Origin: Mycolicibacterium wolinskyi | GTDB lineage: Bacteria; Actinomycetota; Actinomycetes; Mycobacteriales; Mycobacteriaceae | Direction of reading: 5' to 3' | Assembly: GCF_002101965.1 (NCBI RefSeq) | Contig: NZ_LQQA01000032.1 | Span: 62,001 to 126,000, forward strand | DNA length: 64,000 nucleotides | Part shown: one piece after another, positions 7,253 through 16,472 of the stretch | How positions within the stretch are numbered: position 1 is the first letter of the stretch | Layout: every line of letters begins with the position of its first letter | The notes under the pieces: generated by a model | What the model saw: only the letters and a program-made list of their open reading frames with translations | What the model was told of the DNA's origin: nothing | Database searches by the model: none | Made by a program: the position numbers and the translations under genes

Positions 7253-8425
7253 GTGAGCGACAGACGGCGCGTGCTGGTCCTCGGCAGTACCGGTTCCATC
7301 GGCACCCAGGCGCTGGAGGTGATCGCCGCCAACCCTGACCGCTTCGAGGTGGTCGGGCTGGCCGCCGGCGGTGGCAATCCAGAACTGCTGTCCGCCCAGC
7401 GTGCTGAGACGGGCGTCGGCAATATCGCGGTCGCCGACCCCGCGGCCGCCGAGCGGATCGGGGACGTGACCTACGCCGGGCCCGACGCCGTCACCCGGTT
7501 GGTCGAGGACACCGAGGCCGACGTGGTGCTCAATGCGCTGGTCGGGGCGCTGGGTCTGCAGCCGACGCTCGCGGCGCTGGCTTCCGGTGCCCGGCTGGCG
7601 CTGGCCAACAAGGAGTCTCTGGTGGCCGGCGGGCCGCTCGTGCTCAAGGCCGCCGCGCCCGGCCAGATCGTGCCGGTGGACTCCGAACACTCGGCGATGG
7701 CGCAATGCCTGCGCGGCGGATCCGCCGACGAGGTGGCCAAGATCGTGCTGACCGCGTCGGGCGGCCCGTTCCTGGGCTGGTCGGCCGGCGATCTGCGCTC
7801 GGTAACCCCGGAGCAGGCGGGCAAGCATCCGACCTGGTCGATGGGACCGATGAACACGCTGAACTCGGCGACTCTCGTCAACAAGGGTCTCGAACTCATC
7901 GAAACGCACCTACTGTTCGGCATCGACTACGACCACATCGAGGTCGTCGTGCATCCGCAGTCGATCGTGCACTCCATGGCGACGTTCACCGACGGTTCGA
8001 CGCTGGCCCAGGCCAGCCCGCCCGACATGAAACTGCCCATCGCATTGGCGCTGGGCTGGCCCGATCGGGTCCCCGGCGCGGCGCCGGCCTGCGACTTCAC
8101 CACCGCATCGACGTGGGAATTCCTGCCGTTGGACAACGAGGTGTTCCCGGCGGTCGATCTCGCTCGCCATGCCGGCAAGCGGGGCGGATGTCTGACCGCG
8201 GTCTACAACGCCGCCAATGAAGAAGCAGCGGAGGCGTTCCTTCAGGGCAGGATCACGTTCCCCACCATCGTGGAAACCGTCGGTGACGTGTTGCACGCTG
8301 CCGACCAGTGGTCCGCCGAACCAGCTACCGTGGATGACGTACTCGATGCGCAGCGGTGGGCCAGAGATCAGGCCCGGCGTGCCGTCGAGCAGAAATCCGT
8401 CAGAAAAGGGCTCGTCACCAAATGA
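7253..8425 (+). CDS. dxr: 1-deoxy-D-xylulose 5-phosphate reductoisomerase
   Basis: A 390-residue enzyme of the MEP isoprenoid pathway that converts DXP to 2-C-methyl-D-erythritol 4-phosphate with NADPH and a divalent metal. Visible features are the NADPH motif LGSTGSIGTQ (about residues 10-19), ALANKESLV, the metal/substrate motif PVDSEHSA, ASGGPF and HPTWSMGPMN. The GTG at 7253 is chosen because it puts the Rossmann motif at the usual place; an in-frame ATG at 7217 would add 12 residues. Its stop overlaps the rip1 start (ATGA), and ispG follows, so the three form the conserved mycobacterial dxr-rip1-ispG operon. Confidence 0.97.
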   Translation: MSDRRRVLVLGSTGSIGTQALEVIAANPDRFEVVGLAAGGGNPELLSAQRAETGVGNIAVADPAAAERIGDVTYAGPDAVTRLVEDTEADVVLNALVGALGLQPTLAALASGARLALANKESLVAGGPLVLKAAAPGQIVPVDSEHSAMAQCLRGGSADEVAKIVLTASGGPFLGWSAGDLRSVTPEQAGKHPTWSMGPMNTLNSATLVNKGLELIETHLLFGIDYDHIEVVVHPQSIVHSMATFTDGSTLAQASPPDMKLPIALALGWPDRVPGAAPACDFTTASTWEFLPLDNEVFPAVDLARHAGKRGGCLTAVYNAANEEAAEAFLQGRITFPTIVETVGDVLHAADQWSAEPATVDDVLDAQRWARDQARRAVEQKSVRKGLVTK

Positions 8426-9642
8426 TGTTCGCAATCGGCATCGCGTTGTTCGCGCTGGCCATCCTGGTTTCGGTGGCTCTGCACGAATGCGGGCACATGT
8501 GGGTGGCCCGGGCCACCGGCATGAAGGTCCGCCGCTACTTCGTCGGGTTCGGTCCGACCCTGTGGTCGACGCGCAGGCCCAACCGCCTGGGGGAGACCGA
8601 ATACGGCATCAAGGCCATCCCGCTCGGCGGGTTCTGCGACATCGCGGGCATGACCTCGGTCGAGGAGCTCAAGCCCGAGGACCGGCCGTACGCGATGTAC
8701 CGGCAGAAGGTGTGGAAGCGCGTCGCGGTGCTGTTCGCCGGGCCCGCGATGAACTTCATCATCGGCCTGGTGCTCGTCTACGGCATCGCCATCGTCTGGG
8801 GCCTGCCCAACCTGAACCAGCCCACGACCGCCATCGTCGGTGAAACGGGTTGTGTCGCATCGCAAATCAGCATCGACAAGATGGGCGAGTGCACCGGTCC
8901 AGGCCCTGCGGCGCAGGCCGGCATCCAGGCCGGCGACGAGATCGTGAAGGTCGGTGACACCGAGGTCTCCGACTTCCCCTCGATGGCCGCGGCGATCCGC
9001 AAGCTCGACGGCCCGGTGCCGATCGAGCTGAAGCGCGACGGCCAGACCATCACGACCGTCGTCGACGTGACCCAGACGCAGCGGTTCACGAGTGCTGACT
9101 CGAAGGAGCCGACGACCGTCGGCGCGATCGGCGTGGCCGCGCCGGAAGCGCAGCCACCCACGCAGTACAACCCGCTCACCGCGGTGCCCGCGACGTTCGC
9201 CTTCACCGGTGACCTGGCAGTCGAACTGGGCAAGGCATTGGCGAAGATCCCCACCAAGATCGGTGCCCTGGTCGAGGCGATCGGCGGCGGCGAGCGCGAC
9301 AAGGAAACCCCGATCAGCGTCGTGGGCGCCAGCATCATCGGCGGCGAGACCGTCGACGCCGGGCTGTGGGTGATGTTCTGGTTCTTCCTGGCCCAGTTGA
9401 ACTTCGTGCTGGGCGCGGTGAACCTGGTGCCGCTGCTGCCGTTCGACGGTGGCCACATCGCGGTGGCCACGTACGAGAAGATCCGCAATATGATCCGAGC
9501 GGCGCGCGGCAAAGTGGCCGCCGGGCCGGTCGACTACCTCAAACTCATGCCCGCCACGTATGTGGTGCTGGTGGTCGTGGTCGGTTACATGCTGCTGACC
9601 GTGACCGCAGACCTGGTCAACCCGCTCAGCATCTTCCAGTAG
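8422..9642 (+). CDS. rip1: Site-2 protease Rip1 (intramembrane zinc metalloprotease)
   Basis: A 406-residue membrane protease. The first transmembrane segment contains the zinc motif HECGH at residues 21-25. A PDZ region follows (about 120-215), and a later membrane segment carries NLVPLLPFDGGH, the third metal-ligand motif of M50 proteases. In mycobacteria Rip1 cleaves anti-sigma factors and affects envelope lipids and virulence. The start at 8422 overlaps the dxr stop and places the HExxH at the family position. Length and layout match the family; nothing looks altered. Confidence 0.95.
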   Translation: MMFAIGIALFALAILVSVALHECGHMWVARATGMKVRRYFVGFGPTLWSTRRPNRLGETEYGIKAIPLGGFCDIAGMTSVEELKPEDRPYAMYRQKVWKRVAVLFAGPAMNFIIGLVLVYGIAIVWGLPNLNQPTTAIVGETGCVASQISIDKMGECTGPGPAAQAGIQAGDEIVKVGDTEVSDFPSMAAAIRKLDGPVPIELKRDGQTITTVVDVTQTQRFTSADSKEPTTVGAIGVAAPEAQPPTQYNPLTAVPATFAFTGDLAVELGKALAKIPTKIGALVEAIGGGERDKETPISVVGASIIGGETVDAGLWVMFWFFLAQLNFVLGAVNLVPLLPFDGGHIAVATYEKIRNMIRAARGKVAAGPVDYLKLMPATYVVLVVVVGYMLLTVTADLVNPLSIFQ

Positions 9643-9652
9643 GAGATCCCAC

Positions 9653-10810
9653 ATGACCACGTCCATCGGTCTGGGTATGCCGGCCCCTCCGGCACCCACG
9701 CTGGCTCCCCGGCGCAAGACCCGCCAGCTGATGGTGGGGAATGTCGGCATCGGGAGCGACCATCCGATCGCGGTGCAGTCGATGTGCACCACCAAGACCC
9801 ACGACGTCAACTCGACGCTGCAGCAGATCGCCGAGCTGACCGCGTCGGGATGCGACATCGTGCGCGTCGCGTGCCCGCGCCAGGAGGACGCCGACGCGCT
9901 TGCGGAGATCGCCCGCCACAGCCAGATTCCGGTGATCGCCGACATTCACTTCCAGCCGAAGTACATCTTCGCCGCGATCGACGCGGGCTGCGCCGCGGTG
10001 CGAGTCAACCCGGGCAACATCAAGGAATTCGACGGCCGGGTCAAGGAAGTGGCGAAAGCCGCCGGTGATGCCGGCATCCCGATCCGCATCGGTGTCAACG
10101 CGGGCTCACTCGACAAGCGGTTCATGGAGAAGTACGGCAAGGCCACCCCTGAGGCGCTGGTCGAATCCGCGTTGTGGGAAGCATCGCTGTTCGAGGAGCA
10201 CGGTTTCGGCGACATCAAGATCAGCGTCAAGCACAACGACCCGGTGATCATGGTGGCCGCGTACGAGCTCCTGGCCTCGAAATGCGACTACCCGTTGCAC
10301 CTCGGCGTCACCGAGGCCGGCCCCGCGTTCCAGGGGACCATCAAGTCCGCCGTCGCGTTCGGCGCGTTGTTGTCGAAGGGCATCGGCGACACGATCCGGG
10401 TGTCGCTGTCGGCGCCGCCGGCCGAGGAGGTCAAGGTCGGCAACCAGATCCTGGAATCGCTGAACCTTCGCCCGCGTGGCCTCGAAATCGTGTCGTGCCC
10501 GTCGTGCGGGCGCGCCCAGGTCGACGTCTACACGCTGGCCAACGCGGTCACCGCGGGCCTGGACGGGCTCGACGTCCCGCTGCGCGTCGCGGTGATGGGT
10601 TGTGTGGTCAATGGCCCGGGTGAGGCCCGTGAAGCCGACCTCGGTGTGGCCTCCGGCAACGGCAAGGGGCAGATCTTCGTCAAGGGTGAGGTCATCAAGA
10701 CCGTTCCGGAAGCCCACATCGTCGAGACGCTGATCGAAGAAGCGATGCGGCTCGCCGAGGAGAGAGGTTCAGATGATGCGAGCGGTTCGCCCGTGGTGAC
10801 CGTAAGCTGA
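9653..10810 (+). CDS. ispG: 4-hydroxy-3-methylbut-2-en-1-yl diphosphate synthase
   Basis: A 385-residue penultimate enzyme of the MEP pathway (IspG/GcpE), which reductively opens MEcPP to HMBPP with a [4Fe-4S] cluster. The TIM-barrel part shows VGNVGIGSDHPIAVQSMC, IADIHFQPKYIF and VRVNPGNIKEFD. The C-terminal cluster ligands are in SCPSCGR and MGCVVNGPGEAREADLG. A GGAG site precedes the ATG, 10 bp after rip1. Two MEP steps flank an intramembrane protease in one transcript, a conserved mycobacterial arrangement. Confidence 0.97.
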   Translation: MTTSIGLGMPAPPAPTLAPRRKTRQLMVGNVGIGSDHPIAVQSMCTTKTHDVNSTLQQIAELTASGCDIVRVACPRQEDADALAEIARHSQIPVIADIHFQPKYIFAAIDAGCAAVRVNPGNIKEFDGRVKEVAKAAGDAGIPIRIGVNAGSLDKRFMEKYGKATPEALVESALWEASLFEEHGFGDIKISVKHNDPVIMVAAYELLASKCDYPLHLGVTEAGPAFQGTIKSAVAFGALLSKGIGDTIRVSLSAPPAEEVKVGNQILESLNLRPRGLEIVSCPSCGRAQVDVYTLANAVTAGLDGLDVPLRVAVMGCVVNGPGEAREADLGVASGNGKGQIFVKGEVIKTVPEAHIVETLIEEAMRLAEERGSDDASGSPVVTVS

Positions 10811-10865
10811 GAACGACCCTGTGAGCGGGGTCACCACACCCTCGGGTTGAGCAGAGAGAATCTGG

Positions 10866-11720
10866 ATGTCGGCTCCGCCACTTTTCCGCCTCGTCGATGA
10901 ACGGCGGGTGTCCGTGGTGCGTGACGCCGCGGCAGTGCTCCAGGTGCTCGACGAAGACCCGGTCGGTTCCTGCATGGTGGCCGCCCGCGTGGCCGAGTAC
11001 GGTGTCGAACCCAGTGCCATCGGCGGTGAACTGTGGACGCGGCGCCGGGTCAACGAATCACTGTGTTACGCGGGGCCGAACCTGATTCCGTTGCGCGGCG
11101 ACGCCGACGATCTGAAGGCGTTCTCCGACAAGGCGATGAGCACAGCGCGTCGCTGCTCGTCACTGGTGGGCCGCGCGGAGTTGGTGTTGCCCATGTGGCA
11201 GCGCCTGGAGTCCGTGTGGGGCACCGCACGCGATGTGCGTGAGCAGCAACCGTTGATGGCGCTGAACTCCATGCCGCAGTGCCCGATCGATCCGGCCGTT
11301 CGGCCTGTGCGCATCGAAGAGCTCGACGCGTATCTGGTGGCGGCCATCGACATGTTCATCGGTGAGGTCGGGGTCGACCCCAGGCTCGGCGACGGCGGCC
11401 GCGGCTACCGCAGGCGGATCGCCGGGCTCATCGCCGCCGGGCGGGCGTGGGCGCGGTTCGAACGCGGCGAGGTCGTGTTCAAAGCCGAGGTTGGTTCGCA
11501 GTCGCCGGCCGTCGGGCAGATCCAAGGGGTCTGGGTGCATCCGGACTGGCGCGGCCACGGCCTGGGCACCGCAGGCACGGCGGCGCTGGCGGCCGCGGTG
11601 GTCGGTGCCGGCCGCACCGCGAGTCTCTACGTCAACAGCTACAACACCGTGGCACGGTCGACCTACGCGCGTATCGGCTTCGAACAGGTCGGTACGTTCG
11701 CCACGGTGCTCCTCGACTGA
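10866..11720 (+). CDS. GNAT-family N-acetyltransferase with N-terminal DUF4081 domain
   Basis: A 284-residue protein. The N-terminal half (about 1-130) matches the DUF4081 region found in actinobacterial acetyltransferases. The C-terminal half is a GNAT fold with the acetyl-CoA motif VWVHPDWRGHGLGTAGTAAL (about residues 220-240) and SLYVNSYNTVARSTYARIGF. It follows ispG by 55 bp, as the homologue Rv2867c does in M. tuberculosis. The acetylated substrate is not known. Confidence 0.85.
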   Translation: MSAPPLFRLVDERRVSVVRDAAAVLQVLDEDPVGSCMVAARVAEYGVEPSAIGGELWTRRRVNESLCYAGPNLIPLRGDADDLKAFSDKAMSTARRCSSLVGRAELVLPMWQRLESVWGTARDVREQQPLMALNSMPQCPIDPAVRPVRIEELDAYLVAAIDMFIGEVGVDPRLGDGGRGYRRRIAGLIAAGRAWARFERGEVVFKAEVGSQSPAVGQIQGVWVHPDWRGHGLGTAGTAALAAAVVGAGRTASLYVNSYNTVARSTYARIGFEQVGTFATVLLD

Positions 11721-11722
11721 CG

Positions 11723-12274
11723 TCAGATACGCGCGGCAGCGGCCTGCGTGAGCAGCTCGTCGACCGACCATTGATCGTCGGCGTGCGCGCCGTACTTCGC
11801 GGCGAGCACGGTGCCGTCACGGCCGACGAGGAAGTCCGCGGGTAGGCCGAGCCGTCCGCCGGCCTGCCTGGCCGCCGGTGCGCGGAAGCGGCCACGAAGG
11901 GTCTGGGCGCTGCCGCCGATGATCGCCGGCCAGCTGCGGGGATCGAGCAGCGCGCGGACGCCGGATTCCACGCCGAATCGCCGGTAGGTTTCCTTGTCGG
12001 GATCGGCGACGGTCGCGAACGGCAGATCCGCTGTGTGCTCGGCCAATTCGGATTCCGGCGAATGGAAGAACACCACTTCGCGGATGCGGGCGGCGCTGAT
12101 CTCGTCGTGGCGACTGACGAAAGACCGCAGATGCAGATTGCAGATCGGGCAACCGGCGAACCTGCGGAACTGAAGGTGGACCAGGTGTTCTGGATCCGGT
12201 ACCGGGATGTGTTCGCCTGTCACACTGCGGAATTCATGTCCCGCGATGGTGGCGGGCGGGTTGATACGGGGCAC
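11723..12274 (-). CDS. Peroxiredoxin-like (AhpC/TSA fold) protein
   Basis: A 183-residue thioredoxin-fold protein. FRRFAGCPICNLHL (about residues 37-50) places a CxxC pair at the active-site position, and the LPADFLVGRDGTVLAAKYG strand is typical of AhpC/TSA-like proteins. It belongs to the peroxiredoxin-like branch with CPxC rather than the classical TxxC peroxiredoxins, so thiol-disulfide chemistry is inferred rather than proven peroxidase activity. It starts with GTG at 12274, divergent from a TetR regulator; the operator between them suggests joint control. Confidence 0.75.
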   Translation of the reverse strand: MPRINPPATIAGHEFRSVTGEHIPVPDPEHLVHLQFRRFAGCPICNLHLRSFVSRHDEISAARIREVVFFHSPESELAEHTADLPFATVADPDKETYRRFGVESGVRALLDPRSWPAIIGGSAQTLRGRFRAPAARQAGGRLGLPADFLVGRDGTVLAAKYGAHADDQWSVDELLTQAAAARI

Positions 12275-12320
12275 GGTGACTCCTTTAGCGTGCGATGTAC
12301 GCCTACGTGCCCACTATAGC

Positions 12321-12333
12321 CGTACGGTGTACG
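12321..12333. promoter_or_regulatory. TetR-type operator between the peroxiredoxin and its regulator
   Basis: CGTAC-GGT-GTACG is a perfect 5-3-5 inverted repeat located 13 bp upstream of the TetR start and 47 bp upstream of the divergent peroxiredoxin start. A related half, TGTACG, occurs nearby at about 12297. Binding by the adjacent TetR protein is inferred. Confidence 0.5.
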
Positions 12334-12345
12334 CTTTCAATCGTC

Positions 12346-12954
12346 ATGCCACGTCCACGTTCATTCACCGCCGATCAGATCGCCGCGGCCGCGCTGGCTG
12401 TCGTCGACGCCGACGGGCTCGCGGCATTGTCGATGCGCACCGTCGCGCGTCGGCTCGGGATCGGCACGATGTCGCTCTACCGCTACGTCGCCGACCGTGA
12501 CGAACTCGAGGTGATGGTGGTGGATCTGGTGCTCGCGCGGGTCGATCTCCGGATGCCCCGAGGCGGACCCGCCCGCCAGCTCACCGAACTGGCCGAGCGT
12601 GTGCGCGACGCTGCGGCAAGGCATCCCGCAGTGGTGCCGCTTGTGCTCATCCACCGTCACCGTGCGCCGGCATCGCTTCGGTGGGGTGAGGTGGTGCTCG
12701 GTGTGCTCACCGATGCGGGCTGTACCGGCAAGCGACGCGTATATGCGTTCCGGGCAGTGCTGGCGTACGTTTTCGGCGCGCTTGCGGTCGAACAGTACGG
12801 TGCGCTGGCCGGGCCGGGAACGCAAGCGCTAGCCGAGTTGCCGGCCGACCAGTTTCCGCTGCTGTCGGAGACCGCCCAGGAGGCGCGCGGTATCAGGCCG
12901 GTCGAGGAATTCCGTCGCGGCCTCGACATCCTGTTGCGCGGCCTGGATGTCTGA
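12346..12954 (+). CDS. TetR-family transcriptional regulator
   Basis: A 202-residue regulator. The N-terminal helix-turn-helix (about residues 6-52) reads ADGLAALSMRTVARRLGIGTMSLYRYVADRDEL. The C-terminal ligand domain resembles the TetR_C/ActR-type fold (ARHPAVVPLVLIHRH, RVYAFRAVLAYVFGALAVEQ). ATG 12346 gives the standard MPRPRSFT start; an upstream in-frame ATG at 12295 would overlap the operator. It most likely represses itself and the divergent peroxiredoxin. The inducer is unknown. Confidence 0.85.
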   Translation: MPRPRSFTADQIAAAALAVVDADGLAALSMRTVARRLGIGTMSLYRYVADRDELEVMVVDLVLARVDLRMPRGGPARQLTELAERVRDAAARHPAVVPLVLIHRHRAPASLRWGEVVLGVLTDAGCTGKRRVYAFRAVLAYVFGALAVEQYGALAGPGTQALAELPADQFPLLSETAQEARGIRPVEEFRRGLDILLRGLDV

Positions 12955-12957
12955 TGA

Positions 12958-13854
12958 CTACCTCGGGCGAGTGGTAGTCAGCCGGTCGCGGACGAACGCG
13001 ATGAAATCCGCGATGCGGCCGGCTGATCGGCCGTCGTCGAGGTCGGGGTTGTAGATCACCACGCTGGCGCCCAGGCAGCCGGGGACGTTCAGGCACGCAC
13101 TGGTCACGTGCTCCAACTGCGCCCACGTCAGCCCGCCGGGCTGCGGGTAGTCGACCGCGGGAAGCGACGCGGTGTCGAGCACATCGAGGTCGACGTGACA
13201 CCACCAGCCGCCGGGCGCGCTACCGGCACTGCGCGCCACGAGATCTGCGATGTCTGCGACATCGGTGCGGGCGGCCAGGTCGGAACCGTCGACATATACC
13301 GCGACGTGGTCGCGCAGGCTTGGTTGGCCTGCCTCCAGGAGTTCGGCTTGATCGCGCGGCCCGAGCATCGCGACATGCTCCGCCCGCAGGCACGGCAGGT
13401 GTGCGTCCAGCGCTTCGGGTCCGCTGAACAGTCCCAGGGCCAGGCCCATTTCGCAGTCCGACGCTTCTCCGGTCGGTGTCCCGTGGGGATCCCAGGCGTC
13501 CTCGTGACCGTCGATGAACACCAGTCCCGCTTCGCCGCCGTTTGCGGCGGCCGCGATCGATGGCGCCAGCAGGACCGGGCAATCGCCGGCAACGACGATC
13601 GGTATCGCGCGGCGCTGCCAGGCGGCGCTCAGTGCGGCCGCGCTGTCAGTCACCATGCGCGACAGCGCCGCCTCGCTCAACAAGCCGGAAGGGCCTCGGG
13701 CCGTGGTCATTTCGGTCACGGATATCCACGTGGACCGGGCTGGCACGAGTGCCTGCTCGACGCCGGCCGCCTGGATGGCCTGCGGCATCCGCGCCACTCC
13801 GGTGGGAACCCCGGCGGCGTTGAACGGCACGTAGATCAACTCGGTGGCGGGCAT
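12958..13854 (-). CDS. Arginase/agmatinase-superfamily protein with an altered metal site
   Basis: A 298-residue ureohydrolase-fold protein. The second metal motif DGHEDAWDP (canonical D-x-H-x-D) and the third, HVDLDVLD, are present. The first motif, normally GGDHS, reads AGDCPV, so the usual His ligand is replaced by Cys. This argues for an arginase-like enzyme with a changed substrate or metal rather than a standard arginase. The start at 13854 fits the family N-terminus (ELIYVPFNAAG). It stands alone on the minus strand, divergent from the penicillin-binding lipoprotein. Confidence 0.7.
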   Translation of the reverse strand: MPATELIYVPFNAAGVPTGVARMPQAIQAAGVEQALVPARSTWISVTEMTTARGPSGLLSEAALSRMVTDSAAALSAAWQRRAIPIVVAGDCPVLLAPSIAAAANGGEAGLVFIDGHEDAWDPHGTPTGEASDCEMGLALGLFSGPEALDAHLPCLRAEHVAMLGPRDQAELLEAGQPSLRDHVAVYVDGSDLAARTDVADIADLVARSAGSAPGGWWCHVDLDVLDTASLPAVDYPQPGGLTWAQLEHVTSACLNVPGCLGASVVIYNPDLDDGRSAGRIADFIAFVRDRLTTTRPR

Positions 13855-13985
13855 GGTTGCCTTCGCCACGATAGTCCCCGCGCTCCGCACTGGGGAGGCC
13901 CCGCGCTCAGATCTCGGCACAGTATCGATTCGATCTCGGTGCGCCTCCGACGAAACGGACCGCAACGTTCTTACCATCAGCCTCA

Positions 13986-15809
13986 ATGGCAACTACAACA
14001 TCATCAGTCACACGGACCATCGGCCTTTTGACGGCCGTCACGGTCTTCGGAGCATTGGCGCTGAGTGGTTGCACGCCGCGTCCGGACGGCCCGGAGCCGG
14101 CAGCCGAGAAGTTCTTCGCGGCACTGGCCACCGGCGACACCGCGGCTGCCGCCGAGCTGTCCGATCGCCCGGCCGATGCCAAGACCGCGCTCAACGAGGC
14201 GTGGAACGGCTTGCAGGCCACCCGCCTCGATGCTCAGATCCTCGGTTCGAAGTACTCGCAGGACACCGGCAGCGTGGCCTACCGCTACACGTGGCATCTG
14301 CCGAAGAACCGCACCTGGACCTATGACGGCCAGCTCAACATGATCCGCGACGAGGGTCGCTGGGAGGTGCGCTGGAGCGCCACCGGCCTGCATCCGCGGC
14401 TCGGGGAGCACCAGACCTTCGCGCTCCGCGCCGATCCGCCGCGGCGGGCCTCGGTCAACGAGCGTGGCGGCACCGATGTGCTCGTCCCCGGCAAGCTCTA
14501 CCACTACGCCCTCGATGCGCGATCCGCCGGCGCGGGCCTGATGTCGGCGGCCAGGGTGGTCGCCGACGCGTTGCGGCCGTTCGATCCGGGCATGGACGCC
14601 CAGCGCCTTGCCGAGCAGGCGAGCTCGTCCGCGCAGCCGCTCAGTCTGATCACGCTGCGGCAATCCGACCATGATCGGGTGGCTCCCGCGGTCGCGGGCC
14701 TCGACGGTGTCGTCGTCACGCCGCAGGCCGAACTCCTGCCGACCGATGACAAGTTCGCGCCCGCGATCGTCAACGAGGTCAAGAAGGCGGTGATCGACGA
14801 ACTCGACGGCCAGGCCGGTTGGCGAGTGGTGACGGTCAACCAGAACGGCGTCGACGTCGACGTGCTCAACGAGGTGCCGGGGGAGCCCGCGCCGTCGATC
14901 ACCATCAGCCTCGACCGGGCCGTGCAGAACGCCGCCCAGAACGCGGTGAACACGACCGGCAAGAAGGCGATGATCGTCGCCATCAAGCCGTCGACCGGGG
15001 AGATCCTGGCCGTCGCGCAGAACGCCGCGGCCGATGTCGACGGACCGGTCGCGACCATGGGGCTGTATCCGCCCGGGTCGACGTTCAAGATCGTCACGGC
15101 GGGTGCGGCCATCGAACGCGACATGGCCACCCCGAACACGCTGCTGGGTTGCCCGGGCCACCTCGACATCGGTCACCGGACGGTGCCCAACTACGGCGGC
15201 TTCGACCTCGGTGTCGTGCCGATGTCGCGCGCGTTCGCGAACTCGTGCAACACGACGTTCGCGGAGCTGGCCAGCCGGATGCCGCCGCGCGGACTCACGC
15301 AGGCCGCCGCGCAGTACGGGATCGGGCCCGACTATCACGTAGAGGGAATCCCGACCGTGTCGGGTTCGGTGCCGCCCACGGTCAACCTCGCCGAGCGCAC
15401 CGAAGACGGCTTCGGGCAGGGCAAGGTCCTCGTCAGCCCGTTCGGCATGGCATTGGCCACCGCGACTGTGGCGGCCGGGAAAACCCCTGTGCCCCAACTG
15501 ATCGAAGGCCACCAGACTCAGGTCGACGGCGCAGCGGCCGCCCCGATCAGCCAGAAGATGGTCGACGGGCTACGGCCCATGATGCAGTTGGTGGTTACCA
15601 ACGGAACAGCAAAAGAGCTCAACGGCGTCGGCGATGTGCGCGGCAAGACCGGTGAGGCCGAATTCGAGGGCGGATCGCATTCGTGGTTCGCCGGGTACCG
15701 CGGCGACCTGGCGTTCGCGGCGCTGATCGTCGGCGGCGGCAGCTCGGAGTACGCGGTCCGGATGTGCAAGGCGATGTTCGACAGCATGCCCGCCGACTAC
15801 CTCGCGTAG
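13986..15809 (+). CDS. Lipoprotein penicillin-binding protein (class B transpeptidase)
   Basis: A 607-residue protein. It has a lipoprotein signal peptide (lipobox ALSGC), an NTF2-like MecA_N domain (about residues 35-150), a dimerisation region and a transpeptidase domain. The transpeptidase motifs are all present: STFK with Ser365, SCN with Ser420, and KTG at 554-556. It should cross-link peptidoglycan at the outer face of the plasma membrane. It is the likely orthologue of M. tuberculosis Rv2864c, a lipid-anchored, low-affinity class B PBP. Length and motifs look intact. Confidence 0.92.
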   Translation: MATTTSSVTRTIGLLTAVTVFGALALSGCTPRPDGPEPAAEKFFAALATGDTAAAAELSDRPADAKTALNEAWNGLQATRLDAQILGSKYSQDTGSVAYRYTWHLPKNRTWTYDGQLNMIRDEGRWEVRWSATGLHPRLGEHQTFALRADPPRRASVNERGGTDVLVPGKLYHYALDARSAGAGLMSAARVVADALRPFDPGMDAQRLAEQASSSAQPLSLITLRQSDHDRVAPAVAGLDGVVVTPQAELLPTDDKFAPAIVNEVKKAVIDELDGQAGWRVVTVNQNGVDVDVLNEVPGEPAPSITISLDRAVQNAAQNAVNTTGKKAMIVAIKPSTGEILAVAQNAAADVDGPVATMGLYPPGSTFKIVTAGAAIERDMATPNTLLGCPGHLDIGHRTVPNYGGFDLGVVPMSRAFANSCNTTFAELASRMPPRGLTQAAAQYGIGPDYHVEGIPTVSGSVPPTVNLAERTEDGFGQGKVLVSPFGMALATATVAAGKTPVPQLIEGHQTQVDGAAAAPISQKMVDGLRPMMQLVVTNGTAKELNGVGDVRGKTGEAEFEGGSHSWFAGYRGDLAFAALIVGGGSSEYAVRMCKAMFDSMPADYLA

Positions 15810-15865
15810 TGCGGCGCGCTTGCGGCGTCGTTGGGAGAGCGGGTAGCGGTAACGTGGGACTCGCC

Positions 15866-16453
15866 ATGACGGGGACCAATGAGCAATCCGTGGAGATGCG
15901 GGTATCGGACGCCGACCGCAACGGCACGCTGCGTCGGCTGCACAACGCTGTGGCGCTCGGCCTGATCGACATCGCCGAGTTCGAGGAGCGCTCGGCGCTG
16001 GTGTCGCAGGCGCGATTGCACGCCGATCTCGATGCGCTCGTGGGCGATCTGCCGGGCCCTGGTGCGATCGTCACGACGGCCGCCGACCGGGTCGAACTGC
16101 GCGGCGTGCTGGGTTCGCTGAAACGGCAGGGGGAGTGGACGGTGCCGACTCGGCTGGCATTGGTGCGCCGGATGGGCTCGGTCGAGCTCGACCTCACGCG
16201 GGCCCGTTTCGCCGGACCGATGGTCGTGGTCGAGATCGACATGAAGTTCGGGTCGCTGGAGATGAGGCTGCCCGACGGCGCCAGCGCCTCGATCGACGAC
16301 GTCGAGGTGATCGTCGGCAGTGCCACCGATCGCCGTCGTGACGCGCCTGCCGACGGCACCCCGCACGTGATCCTGACCGGCCGCGTGGTGTGCGGCTCGG
16401 TCGACATCCGCGGCCCGCGCAAGGGCTGGTTCGGCCGCGGTACGAAAACCTAG
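15866..16453 (+). CDS. DUF1707 (SHOCT-like) domain protein
   Basis: A 195-residue protein. Residues about 8-60 match DUF1707, a short domain common in actinobacteria (MRVSDADRNGTLRRLHNA, GLIDIAEFEERSALVSQAR). The C-terminal half is beta-rich (ELRGVLGSLKRQGEWTVP, VVVEIDMKFGSLEMRLPDG) and resembles the cell-wall-active antibiotic response domain (DUF2154-like). No membrane segment is present. ATG 15866 is preferred; the open frame upstream overlaps the PBP gene. The position 56 bp after the PBP gene may mean co-transcription and a link to envelope stress, which is inference. Confidence 0.75.
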   Translation: MTGTNEQSVEMRVSDADRNGTLRRLHNAVALGLIDIAEFEERSALVSQARLHADLDALVGDLPGPGAIVTTAADRVELRGVLGSLKRQGEWTVPTRLALVRRMGSVELDLTRARFAGPMVVVEIDMKFGSLEMRLPDGASASIDDVEVIVGSATDRRRDAPADGTPHVILTGRVVCGSVDIRGPRKGWFGRGTKT

Positions 16454-16472
16454 GCCCCGTCGGCCGACGAGA

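Noticed and set aside
8368..9945. A 525-codon open frame on the minus strand across rip1 and ispG
   Set aside because: It is the mirror of strong coding sequence in a GC-rich genome; its translation is Arg/Asp/His-rich without any recognisable domain, while rip1 and ispG on the plus strand are unmistakable.
14004..15512. A 502-codon minus-strand frame inside the penicillin-binding lipoprotein gene
   Set aside because: The plus strand carries all transpeptidase motifs. The minus frame is a GC-driven shadow of low complexity.
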